From Selaginella moellendorffii (taxonomy: Eukaryota > Streptophyta > Lycopodiopsida > Selaginellales > Selaginellaceae): a stretch of DNA of 64,000 nt. The translations under genes were made by a program, and so were the position numbers. Under the pieces are notes generated by a model. It was not told the DNA's origin, ran no database searches, and saw only the letters and a list, made by a program, of their open reading frames with translations. The stretch covers positions 584,883 to 648,882 of the forward strand of contig NW_003314361.1 in NCBI RefSeq assembly GCF_000143415.4, in the 5' to 3' direction. This document shows, piece by piece, positions 43,200 to 54,724 of this stretch; positions within the stretch are counted from its first letter, which is position 1; each line of letters starts with the position of its first letter.

Positions 43200-43433
43200 A
43201 ATCAATCACAAAAGTTGTAGCATTGATTTTTTGTTCTCCCTCTCATCTCCATGCTCTCTTCCCTTCAAGAGAGTTTCATTCTTTTGTGACAAGTGAGAGA
43301 GACTCAAGCTCGAAAAGGTTGGTTCGTGCGCGGTTTTTTCGCGCGCTTGAGCAGGGAAGGGCGAGAGAAAGGCGCTTCAATCAAGAAATGTGCTTCAAGA
43401 CGCTCCTCAAACAAGGTATGCTTCCTTGAGAAG

Positions 43434-43971
43434 GTCGGTTTGCGTGCGAACCGACGTCTCCTCACTTTCTTTCTTCCATTAGAAGTTTCTATTTTCTCAA
43501 CTTTTGTTTTCTCTTGAGGGATAGAGATGTCGGTTCTTGTGCGAACCGACATCTCCTAGCATTCTATTTCATTTTCTATTTAGCTTTTTGCCCATCTCTA
43601 CCTCGTGTTTTTTTTTTTTTCCTTGTTGAAGGGGTGGGTGTGAACCGACATCTCCACCTTCATTTTTTCTAAAAGCAAGCTTTCTTGATTTTTTTCATGT
43701 TTCTAGTGGTGAGATTTCTATATTTTAGAAAATAGAGAGAGATTGAAATGTCGGTTCTTGTGCGAACCAACATCTTCAAGGTTTTTTTTTTTAATTTCAT
43801 TGACTTGATGGGGGCATTTCATGTGAAAATTAGAGGGTGGAAGATGTCGGTTCTTGCGCGAACCGACCTCTCCCGAATTTTTGTTGTGTTTTTCCTTTTT
43901 CTTGAGAGGTAGGGTGAGGTCAGTTCTTGAGAGGTAGGGTGAGGTCAGTTCTTGCGCGAACCAACCTCTCC
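43434..43971. repeat. array of GTCGGTTC...GAACCGAC inverted repeats
   Basis: Six sites at about 43434-43455, 43525-43554, 43641-43655 (half), 43747-43775, 43842-43871 and 43941-43970. The best (43525-43554) has 12-base arms, AGATGTCGGTTC and GAACCGACATCT, around a six-base centre TTGTGC. Spacing is about 90-110 bp. Mismatches fall at CpG positions or in outer bases, while the GGTTC/GAACC core is kept. Related GGTTC-GAACC pairs occur near 39378, 48718, 48793 and 62041, each 3' of a gene of this segment. Confidence 0.9.
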
Positions 43972-44176
43972 CAGTGACTTATGTTTTTTTCCTTTGCATT
44001 TCTTGAAGTTTACAATCTATTTTTCACATCTTTTACTTACAAACTTTTCTTGTGAGAGCAGATATAAATCAAGCTTGACTGCTTGAAACTTCCAATAAGG
44101 GACTTGAACTTCAAATGCCACAAGTTTGCTTTACATTACAAGTTAGATGTTTTAATAGTTTTGTTTTTTATTTTAG

Positions 44177-46062
44177 AGGAAGCGCCGAGGCCAACCTCAA
44201 TGGTCTCGATCTCCAGGAAAAGGCAGCCGCCTTGATCGCTGTGGGCTTGGCCGATTGAGTGGAGATTCATCTCAAGTATCCAATGAAGTTTCGGCTAGTC
44301 ATGCTGGAGGCAACGATGAGTATAACAATGATGTGGATGTTGAGATGAACACTCAAATCGATGTTGGTGTTAGTGAGGCTGTTGGTACTGGTGCTCTTGA
44401 GGCTACGGGTACTGGTGGTGGGGTACTTGCATCTGATGTTGGCGGTGGTGGGGGTGCTATGCCTTCGGTTGCTGAGGCTGCTCGCGGCCAAGTCAATGAA
44501 CCAGCTGAGGACGTTATTGGTAGCGTTGTAGGTGGATCTACTACAGAGGCTACTGGGGGCATGGTAGCTGCTCCTACTGCTCCTCAGGCTGGTGGTGCAG
44601 GGGGAGCTAATGGTGGTGAGGGATTATGCATGCATGATTCTGACACCATCTTGAATGATCGTGTTCGGGACACAATTATCCAAGCTCAAGAACGGACAGT
44701 CAGTAAAGTGTTACAGGAAATGGCGTGGAATGGCCCTCATCGATTTCTAGTTCCTTTGTGCCGATTGGTTCAAAGCCATTGGGTGCGCTCAGCTTACAAC
44801 CTCAACATGGCTATCTACAGCTCCTTTGCCGAGGTCGGGTTTGGGAGCACAGCTGGTACCTTCATCGTTTCACCAACTTTCCCTGGAACCGGCCGGACAG
44901 AGTCAGTGACTACTGAACTTGAGGAAAAATGGGATCCTATATGGCTGCGAAAGTCTCCTGAGTTTGATGGATTCTTAGGACAACATGTGGAGACAGTAGG
45001 GTTCATTGGAAAGCTCTTTTGGGTGATCGATGGAAACCATAGGTGGCTGGCATTTTGGAAGTGCATTCAAAAGAAGTTTCGAGATGACGAAGAACGACAC
45101 ATTAGTGTTCCAGTCACACTTGTCGAACCAATGACTCGGGAGCATACTGTGAAGCTCAACATGGCATGCCATAAGATCAACATGTAAGAATTTATTTTTT
45201 GTAAACTTAGCTAATATCATGTTTTTGCAGGCTAAACCAATTTGCGTTTCAAGCTCATACATTGGTACATGACATTGAGCACCTTCGGTTTATGGGCATG
45301 CTCTCGCTAGAGGAGGTCCAAACGTTGTACAATCGTGAGGTATTTGAAGCAATTCGAGTGAAGCTAGCAGCTAGGAAAGGCCAAGAATTGCAGACTTGGT
45401 ACCAACTACCACTTGATTTTCTAATTGCTGTCTGGGCGAAGGTAAATTATTATTGAAGTATGTATCAACTTACATAATGTTTCTTGCAGCCCATAATCAA
45501 AGGAGAAAGAGCGTCATTCTTTAAAAATGCCCGAGGGGACGAGCAGCAGAAGGAGATGGAGTGGCATGCGATTGAGCAGCGAATTTTGAATACGAAGAGA
45601 ACAAAGGTGAAAAAATTTCTCTCGATTGCAGACATACGACATGGGCAGGAATGGCTTGATAGCATTGCCGAGATTTGTTCTCGCGTTCGTAAGTTCTTAT
45701 AAAATTTGTGAAACATTTCATAACTCTTTGTGTGTGTAGGAACTGGTAAAGCACCGGAGGAACTCATTTACAACATCTCTAAGAGTAATATATCCTTTGC
45801 TGAACAAAGTGTCTGCTTGGAACTTCTCAACACTTGGCTACGAAATAACGAAAAACGCTGCGAGATAAGGATGGAGAAGGTGATGAAGGAGAAGGCGTAC
45901 ATTTCTCAGAGTATTGCCACTGGTGAGGAGATGCTACAAGTCTGGGATGAGAAGTTTCTTTCCAGCACCCGCACAGGTATCACTCTCGAAGAATATATTC
46001 GTGCTTGTCTTGCGGAGCTAGGGAATTGTCAACCGTATATACGGTCGTATTTTCATACTTGA
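44177..46062 (+). CDS. ParB-like domain protein A
   Basis: Exons 44177-45183, 45231-45441, 45490-45688 and 45740-46062 are in phase and give about 579 residues. The true start lies in an upstream exon that is not resolved. The N-terminus is basic (RKRRGQ), then comes a long Gly/Ala/Val-rich low-complexity part (residues about 30-145). A ParB/Srx-like motif LFWVIDGNHRWLAFW is at about residues 280-295 (45029 on), followed by VPVTLVEP. In bacterial ParB the D/E-G-x-H/N-R motif binds and hydrolyses CTP, and the domain loads onto palindromic parS sites (established). The C-terminal half is helical and charged with no recognised domain. It is on the same strand as the methyltransferase gene 350 bp downstream. 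Assignment to ParB is by motif only. Confidence 0.6.
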
Positions 46063-46412
46063 GGTTGTTTTTGTGAGTACTGACGTATTTCTAAGCTAGA
46101 AGAAGGTGAAAATTGAAGAAGCTCGCTGAAGAAGCTTTCTATGAATATTTCGTTTAGAGAGAGAAAAAGTGATGGATTTCAGAAGTGAGAATTTGAAGAA
46201 GTTGTTTTCTAGAAAGTTGAAGATCTGATCAAGGGCAGTTCTTTGGTGGTAAAATCAAGTCGATCGGAGTTGTGGATGAAGAGTTATTAGCTGGGAAAGT
46301 TTCAGCCATTGGTTGGTGTTTAAGTTTTTGGGAGTTTGAATTTAGGTAGGGCCATTCAGTTATTTTACAGTTCTTGTTTTCTCTCGGGTTCTGGAGTTCT
46401 CTTTGCTCGAAG
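46063..46412. other. 350-bp spacer between ParB-like A and methyltransferase
   Basis: Purine-rich, no ORF of note; it must hold the 3' UTR of one gene and the promoter of the next. Confidence 0.5.
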
Positions 46413-48572
46413 ATGGTGAGACCTCCTATAGGCCGTCGAGATCCCGTCGCCGATCGCGTCACCAACAACATGCGGATAAGGCGTGCGATCGAGGAGCTGA
46501 GAATTCAAGAGGAGCAGCAAATTCCAACTACTTGTCCAACCTGTGGTCAAGTGTGGTACCGTTACCTATGCGTGATCATAGAGGAGTTATTGCAGGCCCA
46601 GCGCACTCAGTATGAGTGATTTGTAGTTACTGCTGAAATATAAGCCCTAGGGGAGTCTTTCCTGTCTTTCTTGGTTGTCGTGTATTTTTCCCCACAGGAA
46701 TGGTTGGCTTCCACGTGGCGGGACGAGCTCGGCTGAGTTCAAGAACCAACCAGGACAACTATTTCTTGCGAGGCGCATGGTTTACAAGTATTTTTTCAAT
46801 TCTCATTTATATATTGGTATTTATATTTTTGTTTTACTTTGTAGATATTTAAAATATAGCCCCGGCGCACCGGTATACACAACCGGTGTTTTGCAGAAGC
46901 TCTTGACTAGAGGCAAGAAGCTTGGGATGTATGAGCCAGAGTTCTACTGTCCTTGTACACATGAGAGGGAGCTATGCTCGTGGTACCTTGAACTCGTGGA
47001 GCAAATGCCAACATCGGACTTCGAGCTAGATCTCTACCTTGAATGTCATCCAGGTTCACTTGAAACTCAGCACTTAGCTAGGAAATATTAACCTTGAGTT
47101 ATATTCTTATTTTCCAGAGGCTCTTTCTGACTGTGATAACGACGTTGTTGAAGTTCAACAACTAAACCTAGGAGTCAGCACTCAGGAAACCATTCAGGAG
47201 ATGCCAAATCCAAATACCGTTGAACCAGAGGAAACTGTACAAGAAATTCCAGCACAAGAGATTCCAGTACCTGCTCCTCGCAACCCCCGAAGGGGCCGTC
47301 ATGAAGCCTTTCATGAGAGTAAGGACTTTGATTTGGAACATTCTTTTATTCATTCTTGACTTCACTTTTTTTTTTATAGATGTTGCAGAGAGCAGCCATC
47401 AGTCTTTTCGGCGGACTAAAACATTCTTCCCATCCCTCCCTACGGCTACAGATGACGACCTAGAAGAGCTCTCCTCTGCAACGATGCATAAATAGGTTAG
47501 TAAGCATGAATTTTATCTTCAACTTTTAGTTCTAATAATTGATTTTCAGGTTCGCCCTCTATCCCCAACGGCCAGTGTTGGGGAAGTTGCTATTCTCATT
47601 GGGGATTACACACAGCTTTTAGATGCTACTAGTCGGGAGCTCTACATGCTTGATCGGTGGATCCATGGTTTGGGTCAGCTCACACCTTATGGGAAGATCG
47701 ATTTCATCTTTTTTGATCTTCCCGATGGGATGGCACCACCGCAGGGGGATACTCCGTCATGGAATGTGTTGCAGGCCCAACACATTTCCCAAGCCTTAAA
47801 GGTTGCGAGCAGCTTCATGACATACGAGGGTGTGGTTGTCATGATCCTTCCTCGCTCTCTAATGTGGGAAGGCCTTCTCGCACACTTGGCTGACAACGAT
47901 GATGGATTTGTTGAGTTTTCATCTGGCTGCCTTCTTTCAAGTATGGCGGTGGACATAAAAGGCACTAGCAGGCAAACGCGAAAGGTGTGTGACTTCTTTA
48001 TTTATAAATTAACTCTATTCTATTTTTTTTTCCAGATTTATTCCTGGAACTACCATGCTCTATGCCACATTGGGAACCGGCGTAATGCCACACGAGCTGA
48101 CGAGTGTGCTGCTCTTGCTTTACCAGGATATGACAGCTCTACAGACATCATCCCAAATGTGATTGACTCGGACGTTCTTCACCCAGCGTTCCCTGGTTAT
48201 CGACATCGTTCGGTCACGGCCATGCAAATCTTGTTGGAGTTATTTTGTCCGCCAAAGGGGATTGTGCTTGATGCTACAGCAGGATTTGGATCAATGGTGC
48301 AGGCAGCAAAAGAGACAAGCCGAGCGGTTTTTGCACTTGAGAAGGAGGGTGCCTTTGAGGACATTCTTAGGAGATTTTGCGACAGGTGATGTTAGTGCTT
48401 GAAATAATCTATAATATTTATTCTCAAATGTTTCTATTTTATTAGGTCTACACTTATCACACACAGTGTTTCAGTCCACACACTTGATCTTGATGATATG
48501 AATGATCATATGGACCGAAGTCAATTCCACTTACCTATTTATGCTGAACGTATGGCACAACATTACATATAA
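46413..48572 (+). CDS. DNA N4/N6-methyltransferase-like protein, with one in-frame stop
   Basis: Eight exons (46413-46609, 46698-46787, 46845-47053, 47118-47318, 47380-47495, 47550-47984, 48036-48385, 48446-48572) join in one frame for 574 residues, except for a TAG at 47493-47495, the last codon of exon 5. A single C-to-T change from CAG, the commonest exon end, would explain it. An N-terminal CPTCGQVW may bind zinc. The catalytic half has IDFIFFDLPDG at about residue 325 in the place of the DPPY-type motif. After it come the strand GVVVMILPRSLMW and then LLELFCPPKGIVLDATAGFG followed by AVFALEKE, the SAM-binding motif I. Motif IV before motif I is the order of beta-class and MT-A70-like amino-methyltransferases. 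DLPD instead of DPPY is odd and may mean altered or lost chemistry. The same DLPDG is kept in the decayed copy at 61 kb. Confidence 0.6.
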
Positions 48573-49009
48573 CACGAGCCTATAGTGAAGGAGCATTCCA
48601 CTATACCCATTTCTACTTTTCTGGATATGGAAGCAGAAGAAGATTGAATATATTCTGATTTTAATATAAATTATATTGTTTAATATATTATTTTCATTTT
48701 TTGTAGACTAAAAGATTAGTTCATGTCGAACCAATAATCTACATGAGCTTATGGAATACCTTAAACACCTAGATTTTATGTTAAAAATTCTTGGTTCGAG
48801 ACGAACTAAGGTAGTGCCATTAAACTTTCGCTAGTTAGGGGATTGTATTGACTTCCTTTAACTTTCGTTGACTTTCATTGACTTGAGCTTAGCTCAAAAA
48901 CTACCCAGCCCCCTGTTTTGCCTTTGAAGAAGTGTCTCCTGCAAGGAATGGCATGAGACCACACGCCATTGCAAATATAATTTGTACCTCCTTTTTTCCT
49001 ATTGCTTGT
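48573..49009. other. convergent 3' region with two inverted-repeat families
   Basis: Space between the stops of the methyltransferase (plus) and ParB-like B (minus). It contains GGTTC/GAACC pairs near 48718 and 48793, the sequence CTCAAAAACTACCCAGCCCC at about 48892-48911, and a copy of the 22-bp palindrome at 48948-48969. The same CTCAAAAACTACCCAGCCCC recurs at about 62124 after the second methyltransferase copy, so it is part of the repeated unit. Confidence 0.7.
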
Positions 49010-51809
49010 CTATTTGTCCTTCTTCGACGCGCCACCAGTGCGTTTTTCAGTCCTCGTGTCTGAATATTCACAACGATCTATAATCAAAATGGCGTGAGGC
49101 CTCACGTGACCTTACCTTGTGCAGGTTGTGAGCTCGGCCCAACATGGGTATCTTCAACAGTAGCTGTTAACGCCGTTTCAGCATCTGGGGGTGGCCACGC
49201 TCTTGTATACAGAGCTTGTGAGATAACATTTAAACTTAAAGTGTGTACTCACCAGGTTCGTAGAGAAGATACTGTTTTTCTTTGGCAACTGTAATTATAT
49301 GCTCCATTGAAGTCACCTCTTCAATGGAGTTTGTCACCGCAACACACGGGACACCCTTGAGTAGTGCGGCTCGAAAGAATAGTCCGCCGCAGTTGTACTC
49401 GACAATGCATTTGCCCTTGGAGTCGGAAGCAGGTGACCCACCCGCTATTGCATTGAAGACCCAGCTGAGCATTTCCCATGCTGCACCTGGAGCTTTCTCT
49501 GGATTCAAAAGCTCCATAGCTGTCTTCAGTTCCTCAGGCACGGGTAAATTGACCTCCTTCAGATCAATTCGATCGGCCTTATCGAATGAAGCTGGGAAGT
49601 CACTCCAGTCCCACTCTGCTGCAGGACTAATAACAAGGGCGAGTGTGAAGATGCGGACATTCGTCGGTATCTTCTTCTTAGCCATTATCCCATGGATCTC
49701 CTGCATCTCCTTGCCTTTCAACCGAGCCTTCACCTCGTTCAAGGCCTTCCAGAACTTGTGATAGGATTCGGAGTCGTAGATCATATAGTGGACTGAAGAT
49801 TCCACCTCCGCAAGTCCCACCATTAAGTCAATGATGGAGCTGACTTCGTCTGCATGAGTGATCTCCTCGTTTGTGAAGTCCATCACACAAAAGATGTTCT
49901 TGACCTGCTCATCTCCGCGGGAAACGATGCTCCTCCACCTTTGATCCTCATCCGAATTCACGTATACCCGGTAAGGTTCTCGATAGGCCTCTGCTGCGGG
50001 GTCGAGCTGTTTCTGAAGCCGGCGGTCGACATCCCTCTTAATGAAATTTGGATACTGATCCAACTTCTCAACTTTACTTTTCGTGGCATCCCGCAGCAGA
50101 TCGATGAGCTTGGGGGCCCCCTTCACGTACTCGTCGATGTCTTCATTTGACAACTCCAGCTCTTCCATCATCTCTTGCGTGGTGTCGATGCTCACCCTCT
50201 CCACGGCCACTTGCTCGAAGATCCAATCCTTCAATAGCGCACGAGCTCTCAGAGTCGTGCACAAGTCCTTGTATGTCACAATATGGCCGGGAGTCATTTT
50301 AGTCTTGTTGAAGACTACCTCACCACATAGAAGACCATTAGCCACTGTCAGAAGGTCGTCGTCGTCTAGAGACCGCGAGAAACGCAAGGCGTTGAGCTTC
50401 AAATCATTGGGCTTCCGGCCGTCCTCCACACCCATTGAGTTTAGCAACTCCCCATCATGGTACCTCCTCAGCACATCTACCCATTTGTCAAAAACAACTT
50501 TTGTCGCGAGTAGAATGTTATGGATGCTGAGTGTGTCATTGACCCCCAGTGTTTTCGAGAGAAGACTCGAGAATTCCTGCAATGGAAATGGCGTGAGGCC
50601 ACATGCTATGCCACATGCAACGAGGCTTACCTGCCAGGTGCTAGTTGCTAGTGCACGTCCTTGTCCTAGTTTTTGTGGCTTCTTCAGTTGAACCCAGAGC
50701 TTCCGTGTTCGTGCCAATGTCTCGTGCAGACCCGATTTGTAGCACGTTTCTTGCTTAACATTCTGCGCGTGGGAAATGTATATGATAGATCGGAGGGGCG
50801 AGTTGCCTTTTATCAGGCGGACAACTCTTGTCTTGAAGACTTTCTTCACCTCCTTGCCCACCATAATATCCACAACTATCTCTTGCATCGCCAAGCTAGA
50901 ATGCTGCCCGGAGACGGCATAGAACCGGATGTTCTGATCGTCCAACACCTTCCTATTGATCAAGTTTGGAAACCTCGTCTCGCCCTTCATTGTTTGGTAG
51001 TAGGGAATCACATCTGCGATGTCGGGTGTTACTGGACTTGCCAGCATCTTCTGCTTCAGTTTCTCCACCCACTCATCAAATACTAGCCTGTGGTTGTATT
51101 TGCTTTGGATGTCGATACGGCTCACGTCGATTGTATATACTTTGTTGGAATAGTAACAAGTACTATTATCTGCGACGATTTTTGCTGCCTCTTCTTGCTC
51201 TTTCTGCTCTTTGCGGCTCTTCTTTTTGGTGGGTGTAGTGTTCGAACCCGAGGCAATGGCATCACCGAGTAGCTTCTTTTTTGGAGCAGGAGAGTCGGAC
51301 GTCGGCTTGAGCTTGACCACCCTTTTCTGCTTGGGGGTAGTTTCCAGATCGACCCCCTTCCCCTTCGCTTCGCGAACTGGAGGCACTCTCAACAGCTCAA
51401 TGTTGGAATATAGTTTTTGAACATCGCCGTAGGTGAGGTCCGTGGATTCCATGTGATCTTCATAGACCCGCAGCGTCTTTGAAATTGTGGGCCTCCTGGA
51501 CAACCTCTCCCTAGCTCCCTCTAGGAATTCCTCATAGCCGCTGCCCCCCTCCGGGAAGCCGCTAGGATGTGCAAGGTGGATCTTGAAGGCGGACGCTGTC
51601 TTTACCACAAGTGCCAGTCCATATTCTTGCATGGAACTGTATGGAGTGTCTGTCACTTGGATGAGGATCCCCATGCATTCTTTTCTCCCACCATCTGTGT
51701 TGTACAGCCTCAGATCCTCGCCTTCCATCCCGAAAGTCCAACTGGTGAGCTCCTCCCCCTTCTCTGCATCCACATTGACAGTGGCTGGAAGAAGAACACA
51801 ATTCCTCGC
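49010..51809 (-). CDS. ParB-like domain protein B, N-terminus unresolved
   Basis: Exons 51809-50631, 50576-49253, 49214-49116 and 49059-49010 join in phase on the minus strand for about 880 residues. The 54-bp intron 50577-50630 lacks a stop, so the frame also reads straight through it. A first exon near 52130-52045 (MIRCTHSAHSP) is possible but its phase does not match. Blocks: a basic linker (KKKSRKEQKEQEEAAK), then KVYTIDVSRIDIQSKYNHR, FDEWVEKLKQKM and FYAVSGQHSSLAMQEI (near 50915-50880), which follow the ParB order 'recognition strand, helix, G-x-H motif'. The R/N of the motif is replaced by S. The C-terminal 400 residues are charged and unassigned. The gene and its flanks carry the densest cluster of the 22-bp palindrome, two of them in its introns. 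Confidence 0.6.
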
Positions 51810-52254
51810 CTGTTCAGAAATGCACAACAATTAGAGCTGACAGATGAAAAACTAGCAGCTGGAAATAACGTGAGGCCACACGCCATTCACCACTGCATCA
51901 GATGTCTTGAGGCTGCATCCTAAGATGGCGTGAGGCTACACGCCATCTGTAACCGGACTACACTCGAGAGCCCAATCGATGCATGCCAATGTTGCTACTG
52001 AATGGCATGTGGCCTCATGCCATTTTCTACTTGGCCTAAAAGACTTACCATTTGAAGCCGAATGGAGGCGTGACAATCGAGGCCGGACTCGCTGGCGAAT
52101 GTGCACTGTGTGTGCAGCGGATCATAGTAGCAAGGCTACTCTGCCACTTACAGTTGGAGAGTGGCGCTGAAATCTCCCGGGACACCAAGTGGGCTGCGTG
52201 TGGGTGGCGGAGTGGGCGGCGAAGTTGGTGGCGAAGTTACAAACTGGGTGTGTC

Positions 52255-52425
52255 TTGAAGTGGACGCCGATGCACACGAGCGCGATGCAAGCGCGATGCG
52301 AGCGCGAGTGTGATGCAAGCGCGAGTGGACGCCGATGCACACGAGAAACCTGTAGAGAAGGTAGATGAGCGCGAATGTGAGCGTGATCGCGAGTGGGAGC
52401 GCGATGCGAGCGCGAGTACGATGCA
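52255..52425. repeat. GC-rich CGAGCGCGATG tandem repeat
   Basis: Imperfect tandem units around GCGAGCGCGATGCAAGCGCGA, including a longer unit with GTGGACGCCGATGCACACGAG that occurs twice. CpG-rich, unlike its surroundings. No gene is seen here on either strand. Confidence 0.85.
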
Positions 52426-52717
52426 AAACCTAACCTCACATGCGCGAAATGTCACGACAGTTGGTAATCCCGCCACGTCATCATTCCTCGGACTTGGGCG
52501 CCACCATTAATTTCTGGATCGCCGCGCGCATGCATGCACGTGAAATCCAAAAGAAATCCGCAACGTCATCATTCCTCAGACTGCATGCACGCGAAATCCA
52601 AAAGAAAGATCATGATTGGGATATCATTTAATACCCTCGCTATATTTATACCATGCATGATTGGATATTCCAAAGCATCTTGTATTTCCAAAAATGCCAG
52701 ATGTTCAGCTAAATAAA

Positions 52718-53389
52718 GAATGGTATACAATGTCCTTCTTGATGACCCTGCAAAAAAGCATCTCGATCGGACACCACATGAGACCACACGAGCCTTACAA
52801 TGTTTCAGGGGCATTTGCCATAGATTCGACCGTTATTTTGCTCCAAGATTCTACAGTTTGGTGTGCATTGACCTTTCCATTGACACTGCAAAGGGACATC
52901 ACAATCAGATACGGGATCACAAGAAACCAACTTCACTAACTCTGGTTTCACCAAGATCTACGTAAGGAGTTATGAAATGAAAGGACCCTCTCTATTGAAA
53001 TGTGTTTATGGTTCTGGGGGCATTGTGACATATCAAAGGATTTTGCATCAAGTTCTGTATTTGCATGTTTATCAAGCTACTGAATTGCTAAACCCTAAAC
53101 CCTAAACATGTGGCAAATGCTGTGTGAAGAAAGATGCCCTTTCTGGGCAAATGCTGTAAGAGGCAGATGCCGAGCAGTTACACGGCGAATAATCTTGGCG
53201 CGGATCGCTGACATGGCATGGCAAAGTTTGAATCACTGATATGGCACAGTTGGATCGAGGCAAGGACATGATGTGACAAAGTTCAACGTCCGACAGCAAA
53301 GTCTAGAAGCTACTCAGTTTGAAATTTGTCAGAGGAATTATAAGATCTGGTTTGTCAGAGGATTTGATGTGACGTTCAAGCGTGTGGGC
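52718..53389. repeat. direct repeat copy 1, with interstitial telomere repeats
   Basis: About 670 bp that returns at 53581-54645. It starts GAATGGTATACAATGTC, carries an 80-residue ORF (LLDDPAKKHLDRTPHETTRA) in both copies, two CCCTAAA plant telomere units at 53088-53107, and ends GTGACGTTCAAGCGTGTG. The paired ORF differs by only a few residues between copies, but has no recognised homology. Confidence 0.92.
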
Positions 53390-53580
53390 TCATGCAATTT
53401 TGATCCCAAAAAATGCACCAAAAAATGCTCGGCGTCATCTAGCGTTATCTCTTGAATGGCGTGGGGCTACATGCCATTTTCAGGGGCACATAGGAGTATA
53501 TTCCTAGAATATTCTGACACGCGCGAGATTTTTTTGAGTTTTCTGGAGATCCAACCGTTAGATCGCAACTAGATTTTACA

Positions 53581-54645
53581 GAATGGTATACAATGTCTTT
53601 CTTGATGACCCTGCAAAAAAACATCTCGATCGGACACCACATGAGACCACACGAGCCTTACAATGTTTCAGGGGCATTTGCCATAGATCCGACCATTATT
53701 TTGCTCCAAGATTTTATAGTTTGGTGTGCATTGACCTTTCCATCGACACTGCAAAGGGACATCACAATCAGATGCGGGATCACAAGAAACTAACTTCACT
53801 AACTCTGGTCTCACCAAGATCTACGTAAGGAGTTATGAAATGAAAGGACCCTCTCTATTGAAATGTGTTTATTATCCTAGGGGCATTGTGATATATCAAA
53901 GGATTTTGCATTAAGTTCTGTATTTGCATGTTTATACTGAATTGCTAAACCCTAAACCCTAAACCCTAAACATGTGGCAAATGCTGCGTGAAGAAAGATG
54001 CCCTTTCTGGGCAAATGCTGTAAGAGGCAGATGCCGAGCAGATGTATCTCAGGCTAGCGAAGGGGACAAACGAAAGCTAGCTATAAACATGACGGGATGC
54101 AAATAGATTACTAGGCTGGTCCTGCGAAAATCAAAAACCATAATTGAAAACATTGAAAATGCAAAAAGAAAGGTTTATAATATTTTTGAATTTTAAGCAA
54201 CCAAAGGAATGTAAGTAGGGCATGTGTTTGTAAGTTTAAAAATGCCTCAACCACTTAAATTCCCAAGTAAATAAAGCTGTTTCTATTTTTGGTACAGGTA
54301 AACTTTATAGCGTGTGGGCTCATGCAATTTTGAACCCAAAAATGCACCAAAAAATGCTCGACTAGCATTATTCTTTGAATGGCGTGTGGCCTTATATTGC
54401 CATAAATGGACGTACACACACAGCATAATTATTCCTTTACACGGCGAATAATCTTGGCACGGATCGATGACATGGCATGGCAAAGTTCGAATCACTGACA
54501 TGGCACAACTGGATCGAGGCAAGGACATGATGTGACAAAGTTCAACCTCCGACAGCAAAGTCTAGAAGCTACTCAGTTTGAAATTTGTCAGAGGAATCAT
54601 AAGATCTGGTTTGTCAGAGGATTTGATGTGACGTTCAAGCGTGTG
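53581..54645. repeat. direct repeat copy 2, interrupted and with three telomere units
   Basis: Second copy of the unit at 52718. Three CCCTAAA units at 53945-53971 instead of two. It is interrupted at about 54041-54435 by about 395 bp. That insert itself contains a copy of the sequence that follows unit 1 (GTGTGGGCTCATGCAATTTTG and a 22-bp palindrome), so the rearrangement is nested. After the insert the unit resumes at ACACGGCGAATAATC. Confidence 0.92.
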
Positions 54646-54724
54646 TTATTTTTGAATTCTCGAACTCATTTCTAGGTCTATCATTTTTGTGCGCCGTGTT
54701 CTTGGTTCCGCTGAGCGCAGTGAG

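Larger units (their letters stand above)
42859..44176. promoter_or_regulatory. divergent spacer with hairpin array and assembly gap
   Basis: Region between the transposase start (minus) and the ParB-like gene (plus). It holds the assembly gap, a pyrimidine-rich stretch and the inverted-repeat array listed separately. A possible small upstream exon (ending at a GTATGC donor near 43415) may belong to the plus-strand gene, in which case the array is intronic. Confidence 0.4.

Noticed and set aside
43434-43971. Regularly spaced repeats as a CRISPR array
   Set aside because: The units are inverted repeats of unequal quality with 90-110 bp spacing, in a eukaryotic genome; no cas genes and no uniform spacers.
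52720-53828. Paired 80-residue ORFs as a duplicated gene
   Set aside because: They move with a direct repeat, lack splice or promoter signals and match no family I know; kept as part of the repeat only.
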